Of a DNA stretch of 64,000 bases, positions 1 to 9,659 are shown one piece after another. Origin of the DNA: Crateriforma spongiae (lineage in GTDB: Bacteria; Planctomycetota; Planctomycetia; Pirellulales; Pirellulaceae). The stretch's first letter is position 1. Each line of letters opens with the position of its first letter. The stretch is from the NCBI RefSeq assembly GCF_012290005.1, contig NZ_JAAXMS010000008.1:186001-250000 (forward strand). The letters run 5' to 3'. The notes under the pieces were generated by a model. It was not told where the DNA came from. It saw nothing but the letters and a program-made list of their open reading frames with translations, and did not search any database. Position numbers and translations under genes: made by a program.

Positions 1-1755
1 CTCGGAGTCACCGAACATGTATTCGGCGAGCGCCTTGGCCAGCAACGTTTTACCGACACCGGTGGGACCGGCGAAGATGAACGAACCGGTGGGCCGTTTC
101 GGATCTTTCAATCCACTGCGGCTGCGACGGACGGCTTTGGCGATGGCCGAAACCGCAGCGTCTTGGCTGACCACACGTTTGTGCAGTTCGTCTTCCATCC
201 GCAACAAACGCAGGCTGTCCTCGGTCGACAATCGCGTCAACGGAATACCGGTCATCTTGCTGACGACTTCCGCAATGACTTCTTCGTCGACGACGCCATC
301 GGTCTGTTGTGACTTCTCGCGCCACTCTTGCGTGATCTGATCTTTCTTCTTGCGAAGTTTCTCTGCTTGATCCCGCAGATTGGCGGCTTTTTCAAAGTCT
401 TGATTGGCGACCGCGTCTTCCTTTTCCTTGTTCAGCTTTTCGACTTCCTCGTCGATCTCCTTCAAGTCTGGCGGACGGGTCATCGTTCGCAACCGCACCC
501 GCGCCCCGGCTTCGTCGATCACGTCGATCGCTTTGTCGGGCAGGCAACGGGCGGTGATGTAGCGTTCGGACATTTCGACCGCGGCGACGACGGCGTCATC
601 AGTGAACTGGACGCGGTGGTGTTCTTCGTACCGTTCGCGAAGTCCCTTGATGATCTCGATCGTTTCCGCCTTGCCGGTCGGTTCGACCATGATTTCTTGG
701 AAACGTCGCGCCAGCGCGTTGTCCTTTTCGATGTACTTTCGATACTCATCCAGCGTCGTCGCACCGATGCACTGAATTTCGCCTCGAGCCAAAGCCGGCT
801 TCAGAACGTTGGCGGCATCGATTGCCCCTTCGGCACCACCGGCGCCGACCAGGGTGTGCAATTCGTCGATGAACAAGATGGTGTTCTTCACGCGACGGAC
901 TTCGGTCATCACGGCCTTGATCCGTTCCTCGAACTGACCGCGATACTTGGTCCCTGCGACCATCATCGCCAAGTCCAAGACGACGATCCGTTTGTCGGCC
1001 AAGATCTCGGGCACTTCGCCGCTGATGACACGTTGCGCAAAACCTTCGACGATCGCGGTTTTACCCACACCGGCTTCGCCTAGCAGAACCGGGTTGTTCT
1101 TGGTCCGTCGGCACAGAATTTGGATGGCGCGTTCGATTTCGCGTTCGCGACCGATGACCGGATCCAATTCGCTTTTCTTGGCCAGTTCGGTCAGGTCACG
1201 GCCGAAGCTGTCCAAAGCAGGCGTCTTGCTTTTGCCACTTTTGCTGCTGCTGCTGCCGCCGCTGCTTTCGCCTTCACCACCGCGGCCGCCACGTTCGCCG
1301 ACTTCGGCACTGTCCAGGCCATGGCCCAGCAAGTTCAAGACTTCTTCGCGGACGTCTTCCAGCTTCAGACCCAAGTTCATCAGCACTTGGGCGGCGACGC
1401 CTTCTTGTTCGCGGAGCAGACCCAGCAGAATGTGCTCGGTACCCACGTAGCTGTGATTCAGGTTCCGAGCCTCTTCCATGGAGTACTCGATGACCTTCTT
1501 GGCCCGGGGCGTCTGCGGCAATTTGCCGACGGTGACCATTTCCGGCCCGCTTTGGACCAGTTTTTCCACTTCCAGACGGATCTTTCGCAGGTCAACTTCC
1601 AAATTCTTCAGGACGTTGGCGGCGACCCCGCTGCCTTCTTTCACCAAGCCCAGCAGGATGTGCTCGGTCCCGATGTATTCGTGGTTGAATCGCTGAGCCT
1701 CTTGATTGGCCAGTTGCATGACCTTTCGGGCTCGATCCGTAAATCGTTCGTACAT
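1..1755 (-). CDS. clpC: ATP-dependent Clp protease ATP-binding subunit ClpC (3' part outside window)
   Basis: Hsp100/AAA+ unfoldase that would feed substrates to ClpP in the cytoplasm. The visible 585 residues start at [10 protein letters not shown]. They hold two Clp_N repeats (each with an 'GTEHILLGL' core, near residues 28-40 and 103-116), a Gly/Ser-rich linker near 145-170, and the first AAA+ domain with Walker A GEAGVGKT at 226-233. A UVR-like coiled segment lies around 440-475, and the second AAA+ begins with GPTGVGKT near 562. The UVR segment between the AAA+ domains separates ClpC from ClpA and ClpB. The gene runs off the left edge within the second AAA+ domain, so its C-terminus and ClpP-binding loop cannot be judged. 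The 246 bases upstream would hold its promoter; I saw no clear CIRCE element there. Confidence 0.95.
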   Translation of the reverse strand, partial: MYERFTDRARKVMQLANQEAQRFNHEYIGTEHILLGLVKEGSGVAANVLKNLEVDLRKIRLEVEKLVQSGPEMVTVGKLPQTPRAKKVIEYSMEEARNLNHSYVGTEHILLGLLREQEGVAAQVLMNLGLKLEDVREEVLNLLGHGLDSAEVGERGGRGGEGESSGGSSSSKSGKSKTPALDSFGRDLTELAKKSELDPVIGREREIERAIQILCRRTKNNPVLLGEAGVGKTAIVEGFAQRVISGEVPEILADKRIVVLDLAMMVAGTKYRGQFEERIKAVMTEVRRVKNTILFIDELHTLVGAGGAEGAIDAANVLKPALARGEIQCIGATTLDEYRKYIEKDNALARRFQEIMVEPTGKAETIEIIKGLRERYEEHHRVQFTDDAVVAAVEMSERYITARCLPDKAIDVIDEAGARVRLRTMTRPPDLKEIDEEVEKLNKEKEDAVANQDFEKAANLRDQAEKLRKKKDQITQEWREKSQQTDGVVDEEVIAEVVSKMTGIPLTRLSTEDSLRLLRMEDELHKRVVSQDAAVSAIAKAVRRSRSGLKDPKRPTGSFIFAGPTGVGKTLLAKALAEYMFGDSE

Positions 1756-2001
1756 GTTTTTCTCGTGATCCAGGTTGATCGAATGGCTGTCAATCTGGCG
1801 AATCGTTCGTCAAGGAATTGTTGTGTGAAGCAAACCGTAGGCCACACCACGCCGTGAATCCGCCACGATTCGGGTTCGCGGCGTCGAAACCCAGCCAAAA
1901 ACCGTACTCCGTTCGATTTTTTCAACGGTTTTAGCGACTGGTCATGCGAACGCTGTTAGAGCCCCCCGGCCATGGCAACGATAACGATTTTACCGGTTAT
2001 G

Positions 2002-2559
2002 CTAAACCGCTGGGATAGGTTCTTCGGCAGAACGAGCCAACCGACGGGCTTCGGCTGCCAATTCCAACCGCCAATTGTCGGCCACTTCGATCCGACGCAT
2101 TTCTTCCAACAAAATCTCCGCCGACTCGACACGTCCGGTGTGACGATACACGCCGCACAGCATCAAAAGCGCCGGCGGATCCCTCGGTTCAATTGCTAGC
2201 GTTTGTGTCAACAAGGCTTCGGCACGCTCCCAGTCGCCCGCCAGATAGGCCGCGTGGGCTTCGCCGAATCGGTCCGGTTTCTCGGTGACTTCGCGGGGCA
2301 CCAATCGCTCGGGCAGTTCCCGCAGGCTGCGTTGGACCCAAAAGCCCCAGACGATGATGGCGACCCAAAAACCGACGTGGATCAGGCCGCCGGACAACCA
2401 TCCGGGGTACAAGAACTTGGCCACCAGAAACCAGTTCAGCGCGATCGCGAACACGATCGCCACGGGCAGCCCCGACAAGTGACCCCGCCACCACAAATCC
2501 GCCATCCCCGGCCAAAGGCAGGTGGCGTAGTGCGTCCAGCGTAGCGAGGTCCGTTTCAT
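2002..2559 (-). CDS. Membrane protein with C-terminal TPR-like repeats
   Basis: Protein of 185 residues starting MKRTSLRWTHYATC. The reading frame is open further upstream, but the upstream part is basic and unlike a protein N-terminus, so I chose this ATG. Two hydrophobic segments (about 28-48 and 55-75) predict a membrane hairpin. Residues about 100-165 have the A/L/Y periodicity of tetratricopeptide repeats ('AHAAYLAGDWERAEALL', then 'LLMLCGVYRHTGRVESAE'), so a cytoplasmic or periplasmic scaffold role is plausible. It lies between the diadenylate cyclase gene (92 bp upstream) and clpC on the same strand. No specific function can be assigned. Confidence 0.75.
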   Translation of the reverse strand: MKRTSLRWTHYATCLWPGMADLWWRGHLSGLPVAIVFAIALNWFLVAKFLYPGWLSGGLIHVGFWVAIIVWGFWVQRSLRELPERLVPREVTEKPDRFGEAHAAYLAGDWERAEALLTQTLAIEPRDPPALLMLCGVYRHTGRVESAEILLEEMRRIEVADNWRLELAAEARRLARSAEEPIPAV

Positions 2560-2651
2560 GACGACGACAGTAGCGTTTCCGTCGTCACGGTGGCAAGATT
2601 TGTTGTGAAACGCGGCCCGTGCCTGGGTTTGCCCAGCGGGGGCCAGACGTT

Positions 2652-3596
2652 TCAGTCGTCCCCGCCGGCTTGGGGCGGTTCGAACGAGAATTCCTGCCAC
2701 TTGATCGCCTTGTTGGTCGGCACGATCTGCAGGATCAGAAAGCCGTTTTGGTACAGCCGGACGGTGCCGGTGCTTTGGCTGACGACCACCGACACGGCTT
2801 TGGTTTTCAGGGTGATCGCCGCGGCGGCCCAGTGACGCGACCCCAAACCTTTGGTCATCTTCAGGTCGTCATGGGAAACTTCCAGCATTTGACGACTGCG
2901 TTCGATGTAGCCGTCAGCCGAAACGATGAACGCACCATCCAACTGGGCGATTTCTTTGGCGTCTTCCTGGACCTTGGGATCCAACAGGTAACGGAACGAC
3001 TTGTTGTAACCGCGATACGGGTCGACGCCGCTGTCGCTGGCATGTTCGATGACTTTGCGGGTGTCGCCGACGACGAACAAAGTCCCCACGGCTTTGCCCT
3101 CGCGACCTTCACGGCCGATGTCGACAGCCAGATCGACCACCGCTTTGATCGTTTTTAAGGGCACGCTGCTTTCGATCTGCTGCAGATCGCGGCTGGTGAA
3201 CCGACGCATGCGTTCGTCCAGCTGCAGATAGCTGATCGAATCCAGACGGCCTTGCTGAAATCCGCTGTACACCGCGACGACGTCGCCGTTGGGCCGGATC
3301 ACTTCGTCGGCGGCGGCTTCCAGCAGGGCTTCCTGCAAACGTTCCAACACCGGCGCCTTTTCTTTGTTCAACGCCAGAGGCACCAGCCCGGCTTCGGCGG
3401 CACCCTCCAAATCGGCCGGATCGTCGACGGCAACGATCACCGGCTTTTCGATATCGGCCACTAACCCGGCGATACGAATCCAGTCGGTCGAACCGTCCAA
3501 CAGCAACAGTAACGCGTCACCATCGCGTTTGTTCAACAGTTCAACGCCGACCGCGATCATGGCCGCTGTTTGTTTGGTCAATCGTTGGGTCGGCAT
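2652..3596 (-). CDS. Diadenylate cyclase, DacZ/CdaZ-like (c-di-AMP synthase)
   Basis: A 314-residue protein expected to condense two ATP into cyclic di-AMP. The C-terminal half carries the two signature motifs of DisA_N/DAC domains: DGA at 220-222 (in 'LDGAFIVSADG') and an RHx motif at 254-256 ('GLGSRHWAAAAIT', where bacterial DisA/CdaA usually has RHR). The N-terminal ~115 residues form an alpha/beta domain ('LLLLLDGSTDWIRIAGL', 'KPVIVAVDD') that resembles the pyruvate-kinase-C-like domain of archaeal DacZ. There are no transmembrane helices (unlike CdaA) and no HhH DNA-binding tail (unlike DisA), so a soluble enzyme is expected. It follows ackA after 112 bp on the same strand. The class assignment rests on architecture seen by eye. 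Confidence 0.82.
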   Translation of the reverse strand: MPTQRLTKQTAAMIAVGVELLNKRDGDALLLLLDGSTDWIRIAGLVADIEKPVIVAVDDPADLEGAAEAGLVPLALNKEKAPVLERLQEALLEAAADEVIRPNGDVVAVYSGFQQGRLDSISYLQLDERMRRFTSRDLQQIESSVPLKTIKAVVDLAVDIGREGREGKAVGTLFVVGDTRKVIEHASDSGVDPYRGYNKSFRYLLDPKVQEDAKEIAQLDGAFIVSADGYIERSRQMLEVSHDDLKMTKGLGSRHWAAAAITLKTKAVSVVVSQSTGTVRLYQNGFLILQIVPTNKAIKWQEFSFEPPQAGGDD

Positions 3597-3708
3597 ATCA
3601 GGTCGGTAAAAACGATCCGGTGGATGTATCGGCGCAGCGAATCACGGCGTACATGCCAGTGTAGGTGATCCCCCACGATCATAGAACGGACATCGGCCAG
3701 GATTCGCG

Positions 3709-4848
3709 TCATCGGCCGTCGATCACGTCGGCCGTCTGGCGGGCGATGGCCCATTCTTCGTCGGTCGGTACCACCAACGTCCGCACCGTGGCATCGTCGC
3801 CGGACAGGTCGATCGGCTGGACATCGGGTTTGGCCCAGGCGTTGACGGGTAGATCCATTCGCAGCCCCAAATGGTGCAAAGGTTCGACCACGCATCGCCG
3901 GATTTCCGCACTGTTTTCACCGATGCCCGCTGTAAATACCAACGCGTCCAATCCGCCCAGAACCGCAAAATACGAACCGACATATTTATGCAATCGCCGA
4001 ACATAGATGTCGATCGCCAGTTTCGCGGACTCGTCATCATCGGTCGCCGCTTCCAACGCACGACGCATGTCGGCTTGGCCGCACAGCCCCAGCAACCCGC
4101 TTTCCTTGATCAGAACCCGTTCGACTTGGTCGACGGTCCAGCCGGCCGTTCGCATCAGATAGATCGGCACGCTGGGGTCAATGTCGCCGCAACGCGTGGC
4201 CATCACCAAACCTTCCAGCGGTGTCAGCCCCATCGACGTGTCGATCGCACGCCCGCCCTTCGACGCGGTCGCGCTGGCACCACCGCCCAAATGCAGCGTG
4301 ATCACCTTGGCCGACGCCCGGTCGATGCCTTGGGCGGCCAGATGGTCCAACGCCAATCCGGTGACGTACTGATGCGACGTGCCGTGCATTCCATACTTTC
4401 GCACTCCGTGATCGACATACACCGAATCGGGAACCGCATAGCGATAGGCGACCGGTGGCAGGGTGGAAAAATACGCGGTGTCGAAGACCAACACCTGGGG
4501 AATCGACGCCGATGTCGTGGCGATGTGGTCGATCACCCGTCGAGCCGGCGGATTGTGCAGCGGCGCCAGCGGATCCAATTCGACCATGTCTGATCGGACT
4601 TGATCGGTCACACGTGTGGGTTCGGTAAAGCGATCACCACCTTGAACCACCCGATGTCCGATCGCCGCAAATTCGATGTCCGCATGTTTTTGCAACGCGT
4701 CTTGAACGGCGGTCATGTGATCGGGTGCATCGCCACCGTCTTGTCCGATTCGATCGATCAATCCTTCGGTCAGTCGTTCTCGTCGCTGTGTGTCAATGCA
4801 GGCATATTTCAACGTGGTGCTGCCCACGTTGACGACCAAAACGTTCAT
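3709..4848 (-). CDS. ackA: Acetate kinase
   Basis: Interconverts acetate + ATP and acetyl phosphate + ADP; 379 residues, slightly short of the ~400 usual in the family. It shows the ASKHA-fold phosphate motif 'VVNVGSTTLKYA' at the N-terminus, 'GHRVVQGG', the adenosine-region 'LHLGGGASATA' and a C-terminal 'FTAGIGENS'. Its ATG overlaps the stop of pta by 4 bp (ATGA), so the two genes are translationally coupled and form the classical acetyl-CoA/acetate overflow or acetate-activation pathway. Confidence 0.95.
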   Translation of the reverse strand: MNVLVVNVGSTTLKYACIDTQRRERLTEGLIDRIGQDGGDAPDHMTAVQDALQKHADIEFAAIGHRVVQGGDRFTEPTRVTDQVRSDMVELDPLAPLHNPPARRVIDHIATTSASIPQVLVFDTAYFSTLPPVAYRYAVPDSVYVDHGVRKYGMHGTSHQYVTGLALDHLAAQGIDRASAKVITLHLGGGASATASKGGRAIDTSMGLTPLEGLVMATRCGDIDPSVPIYLMRTAGWTVDQVERVLIKESGLLGLCGQADMRRALEAATDDDESAKLAIDIYVRRLHKYVGSYFAVLGGLDALVFTAGIGENSAEIRRCVVEPLHHLGLRMDLPVNAWAKPDVQPIDLSGDDATVRTLVVPTDEEWAIARQTADVIDGR

Positions 4849-6992
4849 GGGGACGTGCCCGTTGGAATCGTTGTTGTTGAACTCGTGGCGTTTTCAGGAA
4901 CCGATACGCTTTGCGCTTGAACCGCCGTGATGGCCACCGTGTTGACGATGTCGGCGACCGTACAACCACGCGAAAGATCATTCACCGGTTTGTTCAAACC
5001 TTGCAAGACCGGACCGATCGCGACGGCGCCGGCCGACCGCTGGACGGCCTTGTATGTGTTGTTTCCGGTATTCAAATCGGGAAAGACGAACACCGTTGCG
5101 CGTCCGGCGACTTGGCTGTCGGGCATCTTTTGGGCAGCCACACGCGGGTCGATCGCGGCGTCGTATTGCAGCGGACCTTCGACGGGCAATTCCGGACGTC
5201 GGCGGCGTAGCATTTCGGTGGCTTGTCGGACCCGATCGACGTCGGCGCCCTTCCCACTTTCACCGGTGGAATAAGACAGCATCGCCACGCGTGGTTCGAT
5301 CCCGAACTGCGCCGCGGTGTCGGCACTACTGCTGGCGATTTCCACCAGTTCGTCGGCCGACGGATTGGGGATCACCGCACAATCGCCGTACACCAAAACG
5401 CTGTGACGCAGACACATCAAAAAGACACTGCTGACCACACCAACCCCGGGCCGCGTTTTGACAAACTCGAACGCGGGCCGAATCGTGTTGGCCGTCGTGT
5501 GGCGTGAACCACTGACCATGCCACCGGCCAACCCGCGGTGGACCAACATCGTCCCGAAATAGCTGACTTCGTGCATCCGGTCGCGGGCCACGTCCAAAGT
5601 GACCCCGCGGTCGCGACGCATTTGGAAGTAATCCTGCGAAAACTGTTCGTGCAGCGGGCTGTCGAACGGGTTGATGATCTCCACGCCTTCGTCGGGCAAC
5701 GCCACGCCGGCGGCCACGGCCGCCGCTTGGATCTCCGCCGGATCGCCCAACAGGATCAGGTCGGCCACTTTACGGCGTCGCAGCACATCGACGGCTTGCA
5801 AGATCCGAGGTTCGGTGCCTTCGGGCAACACGATTCGCGTGTCGGCGGCGCGGGCCCGCTGGATCAGCGAGTATTCAAACAACAGCGGCGTGACCTTGAA
5901 GGCGACCGGTGCCTCCAATCGAGCGGCCAAGTCATCGTTGTCGATGTTCTGTTCAAACAGCCCGATGGCCGATTCAATCTTTCTTGGCGCGTGTTCACCG
6001 ATTTCGGCGCGCACCTGGGATGCCTTTCTCGCCGCGGTGAACGTGTCGTCGGTCGTCATCAGGATCGGCAACCCGCACGCGTGACGGACCATGTCACGAA
6101 TCGAATCGGGCGGCAGAATTCCGCCGGTCAAAACGACCCCCGCCGGCGCCGGACCTTCCGGCCGCAAACAGGACAGGGCACACCCGGCCAAGATGTCGCT
6201 GCGGTCGCCGGGGGTGATCACCAAACTGGACGGATAAATTCGCTCGGCAAAACTGGGCAACTGCATCGCCGCGACTTTCAAACGCGAGATCTCGCGATCC
6301 AACGTCACTTCGTCGCCGGAAAGCAACGTCGCGTCGATCCCTTTTTGAATCTCTCGGACCGTGGGGTGGCGCAGCAGCGCGACCTCGGGCAAGAAATACA
6401 TCGGTGCTTGCGCGTCCAAGCCGGCATCGTGACAGGCTTGGCGTAGCCCGACGTCCATCTTGTCGGTCACCTGATTGACCACCGTCGCGACGATTTGCCC
6501 GCCGTGGTCGGTCAAGCTGTCGTTGCCGATGCGGATCGATTGCACGCAGTCTTCCACCGTGTCGTGCGACGCGGCATAGACGGGCATCAGGGCACAGCCC
6601 AAATTGATCGCGATGTCGGCATTGAGCTCGAACTCGATCTCCGGCACCAAGCCTTGGAAACTGGTGCCTTCGACGACCACGATGTCGGCGTTTTCCTCCA
6701 GCGTTTTGAACACCGCTTGGATCCGTTGAATCAGTCCGTCGTACTGATCCGCGGCCAACATCTGGCGGGCTTCGCGACGTGTCACGCCGGCCATCTGTGC
6801 CGGGGTCGTTTCCATGCGGTAACGCGCCCGCATCAATCGGATGCTTTGATCATCCTCAGCACTATGGCGGACGATCGGGCGAAAGAAAGCGACGCGATCA
6901 AAGCGTCGCATGGCCAGTTCCATCACGCCAAGAGCAACCATGCGTTTGCCGGTCGCATTGGCATTGGTCGCCAGATACAAGCTTTTAGGCAT
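4845..6992 (-). CDS. pta: Phosphate acetyltransferase (long, BioD/DRTGG-type)
   Basis: Transfers acetyl between CoA and phosphate, supplying acetyl phosphate to the coupled acetate kinase. At 715 residues it is the long class of Pta: an N-terminal P-loop/BioD-like domain ('LYLATNANATGKRMVALGV', in which the Walker A is altered), a central DRTGG-like region, and a C-terminal PTA_PTB catalytic domain from about residue 385 ('RIVLPEGTEPRILQAVDVL' through 'NTYKAVQRSAGAVAIGPVLQGL'). The stop lies inside the ackA start. The start is only 5 bp after the stop of the upstream secreted-protein gene, so the three genes may be one transcript. Confidence 0.94.
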   Translation of the reverse strand: MPKSLYLATNANATGKRMVALGVMELAMRRFDRVAFFRPIVRHSAEDDQSIRLMRARYRMETTPAQMAGVTRREARQMLAADQYDGLIQRIQAVFKTLEENADIVVVEGTSFQGLVPEIEFELNADIAINLGCALMPVYAASHDTVEDCVQSIRIGNDSLTDHGGQIVATVVNQVTDKMDVGLRQACHDAGLDAQAPMYFLPEVALLRHPTVREIQKGIDATLLSGDEVTLDREISRLKVAAMQLPSFAERIYPSSLVITPGDRSDILAGCALSCLRPEGPAPAGVVLTGGILPPDSIRDMVRHACGLPILMTTDDTFTAARKASQVRAEIGEHAPRKIESAIGLFEQNIDNDDLAARLEAPVAFKVTPLLFEYSLIQRARAADTRIVLPEGTEPRILQAVDVLRRRKVADLILLGDPAEIQAAAVAAGVALPDEGVEIINPFDSPLHEQFSQDYFQMRRDRGVTLDVARDRMHEVSYFGTMLVHRGLAGGMVSGSRHTTANTIRPAFEFVKTRPGVGVVSSVFLMCLRHSVLVYGDCAVIPNPSADELVEIASSSADTAAQFGIEPRVAMLSYSTGESGKGADVDRVRQATEMLRRRRPELPVEGPLQYDAAIDPRVAAQKMPDSQVAGRATVFVFPDLNTGNNTYKAVQRSAGAVAIGPVLQGLNKPVNDLSRGCTVADIVNTVAITAVQAQSVSVPENATSSTTTIPTGTSP

Positions 6993-6997
6993 CTGTC

Positions 6998-9421
6998 TTA
7001 TCGACGATATCGCCGATGGGTCGAACCATTGTTAGATCGTGCGACGGCACCATGTCGCCACGCTGGTCCTTCACGGTATACCCGATCGTAGAACATCGCC
7101 AGGGATCGCAGGGCGTGACCTTTTGGCCCGATGGACCATTCACGCTGGGGTTCGTTGCCGATTTCGGTGGCCAGGAATCGAACCGCGGCCAACAGTCGCG
7201 GGTTTTGGATTTCATGATCCGGTGTGGCGGTCAACAACCATTCGGTCATATGACCGGTGGTTTGAATCTTTCGATCCAGATCACCGTTGTCTTCACGACC
7301 GGAAAACCAATCGGTGCTGAAGGATCCGTCGCGGTTTTGAAGTTTGTAAGTGTAAGCCATGAAGTCTTGCACGAACTTGTCAGCCCGACGCCACTGCCCG
7401 GTGATGGGCAGTCCTTCGGCGCGACGCTTCCGCAAGGCGTGTGCAAAGCCCATCAAACGGTGTGTGCCACCACAGGCTTGACCGACGATCGGCTGCGACA
7501 ATTCTTCCGCCAACAATCGCTCAAAATCCCAACGCTGGCCGTCATCGGAAACCCAGGTTGCATCGGTGCTCATGTAATGCAGCAAGCCGATCATGATGAA
7601 CGTCAATTCCGTTCCCGACTTACACGACTTGGCTTCGCGTTGGACCAAGTCAGCGACCGTGTACTTTTTACCGCTGGCATACAGCGGATAAGTGTCGGGA
7701 ACACCAGACAGGCCAAGGGTCATCAGGAATTGGCCGTCGTGTCCTTGCAGCCCCACACCATTGGTCGCCTCGATGCCGTTGGGCCCATCGACCAACAATC
7801 GCTGGCCACGACAGATATTGTTCCCCGCGACCCAAGCGATGGTGCTGTAATGTTTTTTGCCGACGCGGACTTTGGTATCCGGCCCGTACACCAACATCGC
7901 GTGAATCATGCCCCAGTTGCTGCGGCCGTCGGCGATCTCCGGTCGGTCATAAAAATACTTCAACACGCCCGCGATTCGCCCCTTCATCGACGCCGCGGTG
8001 CGGGTCAAACCGAAATCCTGTTTCGGATTTCCGGTGTAGTCCAGTTCGACTTGAGGGACTTCATCGACGTCCGATGGTGCGGCGGATGCCACCGATGGCG
8101 ATTTGTCTTGCTGGTCGGCTTGAGGCGATGCGGCCTTCGAATCATGCGCGTCCAGATCCTTGACGTTCGCCTCGGTCAGTCCAGGTGATGTCTTCTGTTG
8201 CGTCGATCGGGCAATGCGAGGCGATTCGGACGAATCATCGCTGCGACGATCGACACGACGCGGGGCAACCGCCATTTTCTGATCCGCGTCTGCCGACGGA
8301 CGTTGGTAATCGGGGTGCACCGATTCGGTGTGTCGACCCGAACGATCGATCTTCAACGAACGCACGGTGATGCCGCGTGCATTGCTGGATGACGCGACGG
8401 GTTCGTCGGCGGTCTCGGCTGGCTTTTTGGTCGTTGCCTGCGTTTCGCTGGCGACATCCCGCTGAGTTTCTTTGACCTGAACATCCGCCGATGGGTCGCC
8501 CAGTGATGGCACGGGCCGAAGCTGATCGGACGATGTATCCCGTTCAAGTTTGGGTTGGGTTTCCAGGTCCGCCGACGGAGTCGAATCCTGGGGTGATAAC
8601 GTCGTTTCGTTTGCGACGTCCGGTTCTGCAAGATCCGGTTTCGCCAATTCAGGCTTCGTCACGGCCGGCATCGGACGGAAACGATCAGCCGACGGTGCGG
8701 CAGGTGTCGTTGCGATCGGAGCCGACGGTTGACGAGACCGAGCAACGGGATCGGTCAACGGGGCGATCCGGTTGATCGCTTCGCGGGCGACCCAGTTGGA
8801 ATCGGGATCGACGCCGGCGTTCGGAACGACGCCGCGCTGCACGTTTCGCTGTACGGGTGCCGGTCGCTGAACGGGTGCTGATGGCTTCCGCGACGACGAA
8901 TCGTTTGCAGGTGAATCAAGGCCACGATCCGATTCGGTCCGCAACGATGGCGGCAACCCATTGATCGGCTTGGGCTGAGACGCGGCGGCCGGGGCGTCCA
9001 ACGACAGCGGACCAGGACGTGCTTCGCGCTGGTTGACCGGTTTCGCGGGGACCAACTTTTCGACGGTCGCCGAGGGACGGGCCGGTGCCAGATTCAGCGG
9101 ACGCAGCTTGATCGACGATGCGGCCACCGATTTCGGCTGGCTCTTTTCAACCGATGCGGGCTCGGCCTGTGGTTCATCCGCTTTCGATTCGGCGGTCTGA
9201 TCCTTAGGCGGCAACAGCTTCAACGCCGGCTCGATGGTTTCCACCGGCTCGTCCTGCCACGGCTTGTGTGCCTCGCGAATGCGCACTTGCACATTGGCCG
9301 GCCCCTGCAGTGTCAGTCCGCTCTCATCAGCCCGTGCCGTATCAGCCCCCCCGGCCATGGCGATCAGGCAAGCGAGGGCGGTTCGGCGGGCGGCACATTG
9401 GCGGCGGGTTCGCAGCGACAC
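6998..9421 (-). CDS. Large secreted protein with Pro/Ser/Ala-rich linker and alpha-helical toroid-like C-terminal domain
   Basis: 807 residues. The first ~31 residues look like a signal peptide (basic start, hydrophobic 'TALACLIAMAGGA', Ala-x-Ala cleavage near 'ARADE'). Residues ~40-430 are low-complexity, rich in Pro, Ala, Ser, Lys and Asp. The C-terminal ~330 residues are ordered ('SNWGMIHAMLVYGPDTKVRV', 'VAGNNICRGQRLLVDG') and end with helix-turn patterns such as 'YKLQNRDGSFSTDWF' and 'TTGHMTEWLLTA', which recall terpenoid-cyclase/prenyltransferase alpha-alpha toroids. I recognise it only as a planctomycete-type secreted protein and assign no reaction. It ends 5 bp before pta and probably heads that operon. 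Two palindromes lie ~180-215 bp upstream of its start. Confidence 0.8.
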   Translation of the reverse strand: MSLRTRRQCAARRTALACLIAMAGGADTARADESGLTLQGPANVQVRIREAHKPWQDEPVETIEPALKLLPPKDQTAESKADEPQAEPASVEKSQPKSVAASSIKLRPLNLAPARPSATVEKLVPAKPVNQREARPGPLSLDAPAAASQPKPINGLPPSLRTESDRGLDSPANDSSSRKPSAPVQRPAPVQRNVQRGVVPNAGVDPDSNWVAREAINRIAPLTDPVARSRQPSAPIATTPAAPSADRFRPMPAVTKPELAKPDLAEPDVANETTLSPQDSTPSADLETQPKLERDTSSDQLRPVPSLGDPSADVQVKETQRDVASETQATTKKPAETADEPVASSSNARGITVRSLKIDRSGRHTESVHPDYQRPSADADQKMAVAPRRVDRRSDDSSESPRIARSTQQKTSPGLTEANVKDLDAHDSKAASPQADQQDKSPSVASAAPSDVDEVPQVELDYTGNPKQDFGLTRTAASMKGRIAGVLKYFYDRPEIADGRSNWGMIHAMLVYGPDTKVRVGKKHYSTIAWVAGNNICRGQRLLVDGPNGIEATNGVGLQGHDGQFLMTLGLSGVPDTYPLYASGKKYTVADLVQREAKSCKSGTELTFIMIGLLHYMSTDATWVSDDGQRWDFERLLAEELSQPIVGQACGGTHRLMGFAHALRKRRAEGLPITGQWRRADKFVQDFMAYTYKLQNRDGSFSTDWFSGREDNGDLDRKIQTTGHMTEWLLTATPDHEIQNPRLLAAVRFLATEIGNEPQREWSIGPKGHALRSLAMFYDRVYREGPAWRHGAVARSNNGSTHRRYRR

Positions 9422-9600
9422 GGTGGGCTCCTAGGCGGATGATCAGACATCCTTCTCCATCGGAACACCGGCGCCAGAAGTTCACAGAAACGAATCGGCT
9501 AATGAACAGACATCGAGCCGTTTCGACCACACGGGGGAAAAACGCTTCACAGAGCGCGGAAAACGCACCGCAATGACAGTTTGGAAAAGCTGCGTCGTTT

Positions 9601-9635
9601 GCGAAATTTCGCCGTAGACAATGCCCATAGGGCAT
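9601..9635. promoter_or_regulatory. Two adjacent perfect palindromes, possible operators
   Basis: A 12-bp palindrome GCGAAATTTCGC (9601-9612) is followed 8 bp later by ATGCCC-ATA-GGGCAT (9621-9635). They sit in the 238-bp gap between the stop of the Fe-S protein gene and the start of the large secreted-protein gene, ~180-215 bp upstream of the latter. No T-run follows either hairpin on the minus strand, so they do not look like terminators. Paired operators for a dimeric repressor are possible, but this is inferred from symmetry alone. Confidence 0.3.
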
Positions 9636-9659
9636 GAAACACGATCGTCGCGGCGATGG

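Noticed and set aside
328-1083. Long plus-strand ORFs across the left end
   Set aside because: They are shadows of clpC; the minus-strand translation shows uninterrupted AAA+ motifs.
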